A stretch of DNA of 63,404 nucleotides, from contig JAKVBA010000013.1 in assembly GCA_022447525.1 (NCBI GenBank), positions 1 to 63,404 on the forward strand, given 5' to 3'. Position 1 is the first letter of the stretch. Each line of letters opens with the position of its first letter. Origin of the DNA: Gammaproteobacteria bacterium (GTDB lineage Bacteria; Pseudomonadota; Gammaproteobacteria; Arenicellales; Arenicellaceae). The position numbers and the translations under genes were made by a program. Below, piece after piece: positions 37,604 to 46,563 of this stretch. The notes under the pieces are model-generated. The model searched no databases. It was given only the letters and a program-made list of their open reading frames with translations, and was not told the DNA's origin.

Positions 37604-38299
37604 TTATTCTCCCGTTTGTGCAACTACTTTGCGACTCTTTAAATATCCCAATAGTTTTTTAGCAAGGAACGGGAAAAGGGCTAATAAAATAAATGACACC
37701 AAGAGTTTGATATCTCCGACATCGGAAACACTCTCTATTTCTCCGAGCCTTGTCCCGGCATTAACGTATACCGCGGTACCGGCTAACATACCGACTTGAC
37801 TTACCCAGTAGAATGTCCATGCTTTAAGTTTTGTGAGCCCCATCAATGCATTAATAGCAAAAAATGGCAAGATAGGTACGAGTCTCAGGCCGAACAAATA
37901 GAAGGCCCCGTCCTCCTCTACACCTTTATGTATCACTTCCAGTCGATCACCAAATTTTGACTCGATGGCATCACTGAATAAAAACCTAGTCAAGAGGAAA
38001 GCTAACGTTGCACCAATTGTACTTGCAAATGAGGCCACAACGAATCCAGTCCAAAACCCGAATATCGCACCACCTGCTAGTGTCAAAATCGCTGCAATTG
38101 GTAGCCCCAACGCAGCTAAAACCACATACAATAAAAAGAAAGCCCCTAATATCAAGGCCGGTTGTTCAGCGTAAACATTATTCAAAGCCTGTTTCTGTTC
38201 CTTGAGATACTCTAACGATAAATACTGATGTAAATCAAAAAGAAAAACTGCTGCGAGTGATGCCACGAATATAGTAGCTAAAATTATCTTTGCCTTCAT
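37604..38299 (-). CDS. TVP38/TMEM64-family membrane protein
   Basis: Inner-membrane protein of 231 residues with five or six hydrophobic segments, DedA/VTT superfamily. The characteristic region is TLAGGAIFGFWTGFVVASFAS followed by GATLAFLLTRFLFSD and, later, RLVPILPFFAINALMGLTKL, the family's P-loop-like turn. Its stop lies one base before the start of the flavoprotein reductase gene. Relatives act in membrane homeostasis or lipid scrambling in other organisms; here the function is unknown. Confidence 0.9.
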   Translation of the reverse strand: MKAKIILATIFVASLAAVFLFDLHQYLSLEYLKEQKQALNNVYAEQPALILGAFFLLYVVLAALGLPIAAILTLAGGAIFGFWTGFVVASFASTIGATLAFLLTRFLFSDAIESKFGDRLEVIHKGVEEDGAFYLFGLRLVPILPFFAINALMGLTKLKAWTFYWVSQVGMLAGTAVYVNAGTRLGEIESVSDVGDIKLLVSFILLALFPFLAKKLLGYLKSRKVVAQTGE

Positions 38300-38420
38300 A
38301 ATGACACTTGGTATTGATAAGTTATTGCCGACCTGGGAAATTGTCCAGGCTAGTTGATGTTCTTACAGTGACCTTGAATACTAGCGTTTTATTACTCGTA
38401 CACCAATCTATTCTTCAAGA

Positions 38421-39173
38421 ATGTTAGATAAGCTATCTACAAAAGCAAACTGGATTAACAGCTCGTTAGAGCGTATGCCGACGCTGGAATCGAATGAAAT
38501 TCACATTTGGTTACTGCCATTAGAAATCAGCGAAGAGCAGCAAATGGTTGCCAAAAAGTGGCTCAACTACACGCAGAAAAGTAAGCATGAGAAGCGTTTG
38601 AAATCAGGAATGGGCTCAAGTTACTTGGCTGGTAGATATTATTTATACAAGCTTATTTCAGGCTATTCAGATCTACCTGATGAAGAGATAGAGCTGAGTT
38701 ACACAAGACTGAACAAACCCTTTTTGAAGGCAAACGACACCAGTTTATTCTTTAATTTTAGTGATACCTCAGATCAAGCCGGCGCAATCGGTATGTTCGC
38801 GTTTTCGCGGGCGGGAGAGATCGGTGTCGATATAGAATCTTTACAACGGACCGGCAATTTTTCCGCCATAGTTGGGAAGCGCTTTACCTCCTTCGAGCAA
38901 TCTCTCGTCATTGACCAAAACGGCGATGTAAACGAGGACATATTTCTCAGCGTTTGGACCCGCAAAGAGGCCTCTGGCAAAGCCACTGGGCAAGGCATTA
39001 ATTTCAAAATGAACCAGCGAGAAGTAGTAGGGTCAATAAACTCATATCATCACTACCAAGATGAGTCATCAAGAAAATGGACTCTACAGCAGCTGAGACT
39101 GAGCGAGGAACTCATTGGATGTGTTGCCTATGAAGGAAATCATCTCAGAGCCGTAAAAACACTCACTCTATAA
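38421..39173 (+). CDS. 4'-phosphopantetheinyl transferase (Sfp type)
   Basis: Transfers phosphopantetheine from CoA to carrier proteins. It has 250 residues, the Sfp-type length with duplicated halves. Motifs are SYLAGRYYLYKL, LNKPFLK, FNFSDTSDQAGAI, the metal-binding GEIGVDIESL and the catalytic SVWTRKEASGKATGQG. No polyketide or peptide synthetase gene lies in the window, so its carrier partner is elsewhere. It is followed by a 486-base non-coding stretch. Confidence 0.92.
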   Translation: MLDKLSTKANWINSSLERMPTLESNEIHIWLLPLEISEEQQMVAKKWLNYTQKSKHEKRLKSGMGSSYLAGRYYLYKLISGYSDLPDEEIELSYTRLNKPFLKANDTSLFFNFSDTSDQAGAIGMFAFSRAGEIGVDIESLQRTGNFSAIVGKRFTSFEQSLVIDQNGDVNEDIFLSVWTRKEASGKATGQGINFKMNQREVVGSINSYHHYQDESSRKWTLQQLRLSEELIGCVAYEGNHLRAVKTLTL

Positions 39174-39659
39174 TATGCCCAAGACTTCAGTTTTGGAAAA
39201 TGACCACATTTTACCGCCTCGCTAGTAACATTCCCCATCAGCCCAATACCGTCTTCTCAAGGGTACTTCGATCAGCAGTCAACCAAGCTTACCAAGACAA
39301 AGCGCGCATATATAAAGCAATCTCAGCCGGCAACCAGCCTATGCATTAAATCATGCCTTCTTCGAACGTCTCAGTCTCGTACTGAACTTGAGACCCTAAG
39401 AGCAACACGCAAGGCAAAAAGACTCATTTCTCTAAGTCAAGTTTTGTCAACCTACGACTCGAAATTGCTTTTGGCTATGTGCTTTTATGATCTATCTCGG
39501 TCAGACACATTATAGATAATTGAAAAGTATGAGTTGTGGATCTCAAGCAAATGGCAAGTAGTTTTACCGATCATCGATAGTTATTAACTCGCGACTATTA
39601 ACTCGTCACGTCACAAATGTTAGGATTATTAAACCTTGTATTAGCAATCATTTCCCCAG
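39174..39659. promoter_or_regulatory. Intergenic region upstream of trpB
   Basis: About 490 bases with no gene. The notable element is an imperfect 14-bp tandem repeat, TATTAACTCGCGAC then TATTAACTCGTCAC (39582-39609), about 50 bases before the trpB start. It could be an activator-binding site or a promoter element. I found no leader peptide with tandem Trp codons and no trp attenuator. No tRNA-like sequence was recognised. Confidence 0.4.
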
Positions 39660-40910
39660 ATGGACTTATTCGACTTTACCGACGGCCGCGAAGGTTACTA
39701 CGGTGAATATGGCGGCACCTTCCTGCCAGAAATTCTTCACAGCACAATAGAGGAACTCAAAGCCGAGTTTCGTAAAGCCAAAGACGATCCAACGTTTTGG
39801 CAAGAGTTCATCGAGCTAATGCAGAGCTATTCTGGCCGTCCTACACCAGTGACACACTTGGCAAACTTATCAAGAAAACTGGGTGGGGCTCAGATATATA
39901 TAAAACGGGAAGATCTAAACCACACCGGCTCTCATAAAATAAATAATGTTATGGGACAGGGCTTACTCGTAAAACGTATGGGAAAGAATCGAGTCATTGC
40001 TGAGACCGGCGCCGGACAGCATGGCTATGCAACCGCCACGATGGCAGCACGCTTTGGGTTTGAAAGTAAAATTTACATGGGTGCCATCGACGTTGCTAGG
40101 CAAAGGCCAAATGTCTTCTGGATGGAAAATATGGGCTCTACGGTGGTTGCGGTCGAAGACGGCCAACAAACCTTGAAAGATGCTATTAACGAGTGTTTAA
40201 GAGACTGGGTGACTAATATGGATACCACTCATTATGTACTCGGGACCGCATGCGGTCCGCATCCTTTCCCTGAAATGGTTAGTTGGTTTCAGTCGATTAT
40301 CGGACGTGAAGCTAGAGAACAAATGATCTCCTCGACAGGCAAACTCCCGGATAGAGTCTTTGCCTGCGTTGGTGGCGGTTCAAATGCTATTGGATTGTTT
40401 CAGGGCTTTATGGATGACGAGGAAACTCAGCTTGTTGGATGTGAGGCAGGCGGTTTCGGCCCAGGCAAAGGCAATCATGCTGCACGCCTGGCCTATAAAG
40501 ATGCATCAGTTGGCGTGGCGCAAGGGATGAAAACCTACTTCTTGCAAAATGATGATGGCAATATGCTTCACACTCATTCAGTAGCAGCGGGTCTAGATTA
40601 CATTGGCGTCAATCCAATCTTAGTTCATTTGTGGGAAAAGGATCGCGTTCGCTTCGAAGCGGTAACCGATGCTCAAGTTACAGAAGCTTTAAAACTGGCG
40701 ATGCGCACTGAAGGAGTAATTCCTGCGCTGGAAAGTTCTCACGGCTTTGCTCAAGCAGTTTTAGAAGCTGAGCAAATGTCAAAAGATGAAATCGTCTTGA
40801 TTAATATGAGCGGTAGGGGTGATAAAGACATTTTTACCATCGCTGACGCATTAGACGATGACCATTGGAAGAAATTCATTAGACAAAAGGCAGAAGAATA
40901 TGGCCAATAG
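39660..40910 (+). CDS. trpB: Tryptophan synthase beta chain
   Basis: PLP enzyme that condenses indole with serine to give tryptophan. It has 416 residues. The PLP lysine is Lys93 in NHTGSHKINNVMGQG; other marks are GRPTPVTHLANLSR, GAGQHGYATATMAARFG and the phosphate loop CVGGGSNAIGLF. Its stop overlaps the trpA start by 11 bases. The sequence is of the standard TrpB1 type that works with TrpA. No trpF or other trp gene lies in the window. Confidence 0.97.
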   Translation: MDLFDFTDGREGYYGEYGGTFLPEILHSTIEELKAEFRKAKDDPTFWQEFIELMQSYSGRPTPVTHLANLSRKLGGAQIYIKREDLNHTGSHKINNVMGQGLLVKRMGKNRVIAETGAGQHGYATATMAARFGFESKIYMGAIDVARQRPNVFWMENMGSTVVAVEDGQQTLKDAINECLRDWVTNMDTTHYVLGTACGPHPFPEMVSWFQSIIGREAREQMISSTGKLPDRVFACVGGGSNAIGLFQGFMDDEETQLVGCEAGGFGPGKGNHAARLAYKDASVGVAQGMKTYFLQNDDGNMLHTHSVAAGLDYIGVNPILVHLWEKDRVRFEAVTDAQVTEALKLAMRTEGVIPALESSHGFAQAVLEAEQMSKDEIVLINMSGRGDKDIFTIADALDDDHWKKFIRQKAEEYGQ

Positions 40911-41691
40911 TGAACTAAACAACTACATTTCTGACCGCAAGGCCTCCCTACCTAGTCGAGGCAGACCAGCGATGGTCATGACTCACGTCGTATGTGGCTA
41001 CCCTTCTTTTGAAGACAATTGGAAAGAACTGCAAGTCATGCATGAATTTGGTGTGGATTTGGTAGAACTTCAATTCCCATTTTCAGAACCTTCTGCCGAT
41101 GGACCACTGTTCGTCAAAGCTAATCAAGAAGCGATCAGCAAAGGGGTTTCGGTTGATGACTGCTTTAATTTCATGAAAAAAGTTACAGAGGCTTTTTCAT
41201 TCAAGGTAGTTATGATGGGGTACTTCAACACTATTTTCAAAACTGGTCAAAGAACTTTCTTAGAAAGACTTAAAGAAGCTGGCGGTCATGGATTTATCGT
41301 ACCTGACCTGCCGATTGAAGAGGCTCGAATACTGCATGAAATAGCAGCAGAGCTGGAACTTTCTCCAATCGTTCTTATGACACCCACCAATTCAGATGAA
41401 CGGCTGGCGGAACTGGCTTTAGCTGCAGATGGATTTGTATACACGGTTGCTCGAAAAGGTGTAACCGGCACAAATACTGATATGAATAGCGACTTAGCTG
41501 AGTTCATTGATCGATGCAAAGCTAAAACTGATGTACCTCTAGCCGTTGGCTTCGGAATAACCACCGCAGAGGATGTGGCTTTCATCGGTAAACACGCCGA
41601 CATCGCTGTCATTGGTACTGCCGCACTTAAGGCATGGGAAACAGGTGGGGAGACCTCATTACGAGGTTTTTTCACGCAACTGTTAAATTAA
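40900..41691 (+). CDS. trpA: Tryptophan synthase alpha chain
   Basis: Cleaves indole-3-glycerol phosphate to indole for TrpB. The ATG at 40900 overlaps the trpB stop and gives 263 residues. Catalytic acids are present in VELQFPFSEPSADGPLFVKA (the Glu49 and Asp60 positions). The usual 'PFSDP' is here PFSEP, a minor variant. The phosphate site ITTAEDVAFIG and AAVIGTAAL region are seen. A longer frame from 40858 is rejected. With the kynureninase unit in the same window both making and breaking down tryptophan are represented. Confidence 0.96.
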   Translation: MANSELNNYISDRKASLPSRGRPAMVMTHVVCGYPSFEDNWKELQVMHEFGVDLVELQFPFSEPSADGPLFVKANQEAISKGVSVDDCFNFMKKVTEAFSFKVVMMGYFNTIFKTGQRTFLERLKEAGGHGFIVPDLPIEEARILHEIAAELELSPIVLMTPTNSDERLAELALAADGFVYTVARKGVTGTNTDMNSDLAEFIDRCKAKTDVPLAVGFGITTAEDVAFIGKHADIAVIGTAALKAWETGGETSLRGFFTQLLN

Positions 41692-41803
41692 GTTACGAAT
41701 ACTCATGCTTTTTTGACGTTTTACTCCTTCTCTACTAAGATTTTCCCAACGCTCATCGCAGCAGCCTTGGCAAGGTCACTTTTGGTGGAGAAATTGAGTA
41801 AAA

Positions 41804-42832
41804 ATGAACGAAAGAAAGACATTCCTTTGCATTGGCTTGCTGCCACTTTTTGCAAGTAGCCTTCTGTTATTAGCAATCACGTTCGCGATCGAGTCCGGCG
41901 ATATCGAAGCTAAGGTAAAAGTATCCTCTGAAGCGGCACTGAAAGATCCAAAATTCAATTGGGTTGGTGTTGCCACTCATAATAGGGGACGACAAGTTCT
42001 TTTGACGGGTTCAGCGCCAAGCAAAGAGGCAATCACAGCAGCGAAAGATCTAGTGGCGACAGCAGCGGGAGTTTTAAGTGTTTCTCATAATGGAGAGATT
42101 ATTAAAAAGCCAGATTCAACTGATAGTTCTGTTAGCTTTGATGTCAGTGGTGAATACATCGCAGTAAAGGGGCAGGTTGCCAATCAAAATGAGCTTGACT
42201 CGATCCTCAATCAGCTAAAAAAATATCTACCTAATTTTCAAATCGAAAATCAACTCACGCTTGGAAGCAACTTAAAAAATCTGCAAGGGTTATATTTTTT
42301 GAAAGGGCTTGCTGTGCCCGAACAACCCAGTAGATTGACCATTAAACTACGCGGTAGAAAACTAACTGTGAATGGTTACGTTCCTTCCCAAAAGAACTTG
42401 AATGCCACAGTCAGCAAACTCAAAGATCTTTTTACCGGCGACGTAGACAATAACCTATTCGTTAACCGAGAGTTTTGTAACACCATTGTTAGTCAGGTAC
42501 AGGCACGTGGTAAAATCAACTTTGCCGCAGGTAAGACGATTATTGACGAGGCAAGCTATCAACTTCTCAACGATATGGTTTCTGCCATCGAGCGATGTCC
42601 AGAAACAATTTATGAGGTGGGTGGCCACACCGACGACACTGGCAATTACAGTAATAACCTTCATTTGAGTGAGCGGCGTGCAGACGCTGTGGCTGCGTAT
42701 TTAGTGTCTGCCGGGCTCCCAGCATCACAATTTAAGATAAAAGGATACGGACCTGATCGACCTATTGCCGACAACGGGACCGAAGAAGGTCGCCACCGAA
42801 ATAGGCGTATAGAACTTGAAGCATACAAATAA
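41804..42832 (+). CDS. BON-like/OmpA-domain envelope protein
   Basis: Protein of 342 residues with an N-terminal anchor helix (about 10-30). Two or three BON-like segments of about 70 residues follow (for example VGVATHNRGRQVLLTGSAPS and LTVNGYVPSQKNLNATVSKL). The OmpA-type peptidoglycan-binding domain at the C terminus is clear (YEVGGHTDDTGNYSNNLHLS, RADAVAAYLVSAGLPAS, GRHRNRRIELEAYK). The anchor has no lipobox. A 46-codon membrane ORF follows directly. It probably ties the inner membrane to peptidoglycan. The exact role is unknown. Confidence 0.87.
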   Translation: MNERKTFLCIGLLPLFASSLLLLAITFAIESGDIEAKVKVSSEAALKDPKFNWVGVATHNRGRQVLLTGSAPSKEAITAAKDLVATAAGVLSVSHNGEIIKKPDSTDSSVSFDVSGEYIAVKGQVANQNELDSILNQLKKYLPNFQIENQLTLGSNLKNLQGLYFLKGLAVPEQPSRLTIKLRGRKLTVNGYVPSQKNLNATVSKLKDLFTGDVDNNLFVNREFCNTIVSQVQARGKINFAAGKTIIDEASYQLLNDMVSAIERCPETIYEVGGHTDDTGNYSNNLHLSERRADAVAAYLVSAGLPASQFKIKGYGPDRPIADNGTEEGRHRNRRIELEAYK

Positions 42833-42850
42833 GAATATGAGATCAATGCA

Positions 42851-42991
42851 ATGAAACTACTAATTTTGGAAATTTGGTTTTACCTGCTTATAGCTTTTCT
42901 GCTGGGAATGTTTATGCAATGGTTCTTTTGCTGCAGAGATAAACACGATGACGAAAATCCGAGGCAAGATGAACAAGGAAAAAATGAATGA
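42851..42991 (+). CDS. Small membrane protein (46 residues) after the OmpA-type gene
   Basis: Short frame starting ATG 18 bases after the OmpA-type stop, with GAG about nine bases upstream. It begins MKLLILEIWFYLLIAFLLG and has one hydrophobic helix, a Cys-Cys pair (FFCCRDKH) and an acidic, hydrophilic tail (DDENPRQDEQGKNE). Similar short 'EIW...L...AF.LG' membrane proteins sit next to OmpA-type genes in other proteobacteria, as I recall. It could be a partner of the OmpA-type protein. Support comes from the layout and the coherent signal-like topology. Confidence 0.6.
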   Translation: MKLLILEIWFYLLIAFLLGMFMQWFFCCRDKHDDENPRQDEQGKNE

Positions 42992-43670
42992 TAAGCCCGC
43001 AACACAACGCCTTGACGTATCGACATAATTCGCTAGCTTACTGGCACGATTGATAATCGGTAGAGATTTACCTCGGCTCTAGCCCCACAGCAACAAAACG
43101 AACTCAAAGGGAATAAGAATCATCGGCGTATTAAAATATACAAACCCACGGCAAATTCGGTTATTAAGTACCTTAAAGATAATTTAAATGGGGAATTTTA
43201 ACGAAAAACCTATCCATTCTATTGAATACTCATAGCGTGTTCAGTTAGACTAAAGTCTGAGCGTTGAAGTTACGTAGTTGCTGTGGCCCCTACCCAACCC
43301 AATACCCAACCACGGTTTTTACGTGACTTCAATCGCTCAAAAACCAGCCCCGCTCCTGCAATCATCCCCTTCTTCATAAGTAACGTAAGTGATAAAGGTC
43401 ACGACGACTCCACAGTTATTGCGGCTTGAGATACTCAATTCAGAAAAAAATAGTCAATTAAAACAATATCATAGCTTATTATTTGAAAGGTAATAAATGC
43501 TTTAAATTTTGCTTAAATATGGTTTTATTACATAGCTCCTGGGTAATTTCGAGATGATTGGGAATAAAAGCCGACAACTGAATCTTGAGTTTTGAAGATA
43601 AATTGATTGTGATAATTTTAGCTACAGTCAATTCCCATTCATCAGACTTTAGTCTTAATCCTCCCTCTTG
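42992..43670. other. Long non-coding stretch before galE
   Basis: About 680 bases with no gene that I can support on either strand. AT-rich tracts alternate with a C-rich patch near 43285-43365. Two copies of an AGACT-N2-AGTCT dyad lie in it, at 43247-43260 and 43642-43655, in opposite orientation. The second ends 15 bases past the galE stop and may serve as its transcription end. No tRNA, ribosomal or riboswitch-like pattern was recognised. Confidence 0.4.
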
Positions 43671-44687
43671 CTAGTCCTTATATCCGTTCGGATTATTGCT
43701 TTGCCAGTTCCACTGATCTTTCATGATCTGATCTAAATCACGTCGGGCTACCCAATCGATCTCTTGTTTACTTAGTTCACAGTTTGCATAACTCTCTGCA
43801 ATATCCCCTGATCTGCGCGCCTCGATACTGTAAGGCACATCTTTACCACTCGCTTTTTCGAATGCTTGAAGCATTTGCAACACTGAATACCCATTCCCAG
43901 TACCGATATTATAAGCTCTGCAACCGTGATCTGGCTTGAAATGCAACAATGCTTGCATATGGGCATCAGCCAGATCCATAACGTGGATATAGTCTCGAAC
44001 ACCCGTACCGTCTTCGGTTGGATAGTCATCTCCGAAAACATTCAATTTGTTGAGTCGTCCGACGGCGACCTGTGCAATATACGGCATCAAATTATTTGGA
44101 ATACCATTTGGATCTTCACCAATAAGGCCGGAAGCATGCGCCCCTACTGGGTTAAAGTACCGCAATAAAGTGAACTGCCATTGTGAATTAGCATTTGCCA
44201 AGTCTCTAAGAATGGTTTCGATCATCAGCTTTGACTGACCATAAGGATTGGTAGCACTGAGTGGAAAGTCCTCAGTAATTGGAACTCGCACCGGATCACC
44301 GTAGACCGTAGACGATGAACTGAATACCAATTTTCTACAATCGTGTCGATCCATCGCTTTAAGCAAGCTAATGGAACCCTCTACATTATTACTGTAATAC
44401 CTCATGGGCTTTTCAACTGATTCGCCCACCGCCTTCAGACCAGCAAAATGTATAACACCATCTATTTCGTATGAGGAAAAGACTCTATCCAATACATCAG
44501 CGTCCCTAACATCACCCTCTATAAAATCAGGCTTAGTGCCAACGATGCTATTGATTCTATTCAGGACCTCTGCGTTGCTATTGTCGAGGTTGTCCACAAT
44601 AATTGCGTGATATCCTCTTTCCATCAATGTTACTACTGTATGACTGCCAATGTAGCCAGCACCACCGGTGACTAAGACTTTTTTCAT
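43671..44687 (-). CDS. galE: UDP-glucose 4-epimerase GalE
   Basis: Interconverts UDP-glucose and UDP-galactose (or the N-acetyl forms) for LPS and polysaccharide synthesis. It has 338 residues, the E. coli length. The NAD site is VTGGAGYIGSHTVV, the catalytic Ser/Tyr/Lys region is FSSSSTVYGD and NPYGQSKLMIE, and GVRDYIHVMDLADAH is typical. It stands alone in this window, so its pathway partners are elsewhere. Identification is certain. Confidence 0.96.
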   Translation of the reverse strand: MKKVLVTGGAGYIGSHTVVTLMERGYHAIIVDNLDNSNAEVLNRINSIVGTKPDFIEGDVRDADVLDRVFSSYEIDGVIHFAGLKAVGESVEKPMRYYSNNVEGSISLLKAMDRHDCRKLVFSSSSTVYGDPVRVPITEDFPLSATNPYGQSKLMIETILRDLANANSQWQFTLLRYFNPVGAHASGLIGEDPNGIPNNLMPYIAQVAVGRLNKLNVFGDDYPTEDGTGVRDYIHVMDLADAHMQALLHFKPDHGCRAYNIGTGNGYSVLQMLQAFEKASGKDVPYSIEARRSGDIAESYANCELSKQEIDWVARRDLDQIMKDQWNWQSNNPNGYKD

Positions 44688-45002
44688 TCGTTATTTTAGG
44701 GCTTGATTAAGGTTTATTAACATCAACATCGAGCTGTTCTACTTATGTTTCTAAGCAGACACTCGAATTGTATTCAAAGATAGTTTTGCTATAGATATTT
44801 TAAGCTCATTATATAGTACTATATGCGCCCGATAAGCGTTCATGGTATATCTTGGATTTGCTAATTCGCGTCGATCAAAGATCGAGAAATTACAACCGCG
44901 CCGACAAATAGTTCACGACCTGGTTTTTATTCAGTTAGCAATGCACCATCAAATAAGCCAATCTCCTCACTTCGGTTATTTTTAGTCCCAAGCTGTTAGC
45001 CC
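44688..45002. promoter_or_regulatory. Divergent region between galE and the glycosyltransferase gene
   Basis: About 315 bases between two divergent genes. A perfect 14-bp palindrome ATATAGTACTATAT lies at 44811-44824. It overlaps a minus-strand TATAAT (in TACTATATAATGAG) that could be the -10 of galE. The -35 is not clear. No gene seen. Confidence 0.4.
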
Positions 45003-46529
45003 ATGTTTCTGTCATTGAGAAATCAATATCAATTTATTCTGGCGATGGTAGTCGCCAACATACTACTGTCGACCTTAAGTGTCAGCCTCGACAAAGTGAT
45101 AAATAACGATGGCATTACCTATCTAGCAATGGCTGAGCTATTTCTCAGCGGGGATTGGGAAACGGCTAGAAGTTATTACAGCTGGCCATTCTACCCTTTA
45201 CTTATAGCGGGAGTCTCGAAGCTTTTTTCGCTTGAGCTAACCTTAGCGGCACACACTTTAAATGCGCTTCTCGCCACGTCACTCACTCTCGCTTTTGTCG
45301 CGATCGTAGATGAGCTGTCTGATGGCGATCAAAGAACATTGATTGTAGCCGCCCTAATTATCCTTGTTTTCCCGAGTATTACAAAGTATCGAGCCTACAT
45401 CATTCGAGACTTTGGATACCTAAGTTTTTATTTGTGGTCTCTCTTCTTTATTTTGAGATTCTGTCGAACCAAAACCAAAAAGGACTTTATAGGCTGGTTA
45501 TTTACTAGTATCGCTAGCTGTATTTTTCGATTTGAAGGCATGATTCTAATGCTAATCGTGCCCTACTTTCTATTTATTTTTTATGGCTTCAAACTAAAAC
45601 ACAAAAAGGCGATAGTCATTTCAATAACCGTGGCAATTCTAGCAATGAGCGGAACCACGGCCTATATGTACCTTCAGGACAAGTACGATGCTACAGTAAG
45701 GATGGCGCAGCTAGCCGGACAAGATATAGATAATATTTTTGACCTTTTTCTACACAATATTAAAAACCAAACCAACACAGAATCAACGGGTGTTTTGGGT
45801 TTCGTCAGGCCTGTGTTTAATAATATGGTTAATATTTTAGATGATCTGGTTAGAAGGATGGCGGGCATCTATTTCCTGATTTGTGTAGCCGCCATCGTTA
45901 GTGGAGTTGCTTTAAAAACTGCCCTAAGACGTCGTATATGGATTGTATACCTAGCGGTGAATCTAGGTTTACTGCTTTCCTTTAGCATTGCCAATAATAT
46001 GACAGTGAGTCGTTATACGTTAGCAACATGTTTGACTCTACTGCCCTTAGCACCGATAGCAATAGACCATTGGCTCAAGAGTATTGACAGCTACTCCAAG
46101 TCTCAAAAATGGCTTGTTTACGTAACGATTGTTTTGGCAATATTGATTTCTATTAAAAATTTGGACATACGCAGTGACAAAGGCCACTTGATCACCGCTG
46201 GAGCGTGGATTAAATCAAACGTAGATCAACAAGCGAAGATTTTTAGCAATAATAGAATTTTGATTCATTATGCAGACCTCGGCCCTGAAACGAATTTTGC
46301 TGAGCGATACACAAATACTCGCATGCAAGAACACCTTCACTCAGGGCGAATAAAAGATTTCGATTTTGTGGCACTCACGCACAACCCTGAAGAACCTGAA
46401 GAAGCACAATTCAATCAGGAACTCGTTGCATCTTTTGGGCCTCCAATCAAGATTTTGACAGGAGATAACAATAGATCGGTTATGATTTTCGAAGGGCCGA
46501 AAGGTAGTTCCAGAATACAACTTCGCTGA
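45003..46529 (+). CDS. Membrane glycosyltransferase of GT-C type (GT39/ArnT-like)
   Basis: Polytopic protein of 508 residues with about 11 hydrophobic helices in the first 400 residues. The first periplasmic loop carries the GT-C acidic motif in NNDGITYLAMAELFLSGDW, resembling lipid-linked sugar transferases of the ArnT/PMT group. The C-terminal ~110 residues are soluble. The family diverges quickly, so the sugar donor and acceptor cannot be named. It is divergent from galE, consistent with surface glycan modification. The next gene is a Tat-exported phosphoesterase. Confidence 0.65.
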   Translation: MFLSLRNQYQFILAMVVANILLSTLSVSLDKVINNDGITYLAMAELFLSGDWETARSYYSWPFYPLLIAGVSKLFSLELTLAAHTLNALLATSLTLAFVAIVDELSDGDQRTLIVAALIILVFPSITKYRAYIIRDFGYLSFYLWSLFFILRFCRTKTKKDFIGWLFTSIASCIFRFEGMILMLIVPYFLFIFYGFKLKHKKAIVISITVAILAMSGTTAYMYLQDKYDATVRMAQLAGQDIDNIFDLFLHNIKNQTNTESTGVLGFVRPVFNNMVNILDDLVRRMAGIYFLICVAAIVSGVALKTALRRRIWIVYLAVNLGLLLSFSIANNMTVSRYTLATCLTLLPLAPIAIDHWLKSIDSYSKSQKWLVYVTIVLAILISIKNLDIRSDKGHLITAGAWIKSNVDQQAKIFSNNRILIHYADLGPETNFAERYTNTRMQEHLHSGRIKDFDFVALTHNPEEPEEAQFNQELVASFGPPIKILTGDNNRSVMIFEGPKGSSRIQLR

Positions 46530-46563
46530 TTTTTGTAGACACCTATTTAGTATTAATACTTTG

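Noticed and set aside
39174-39659. A tRNA or trp leader upstream of trpB
   Set aside because: No T-loop consensus, cloverleaf arms or tandem Trp codons were found.
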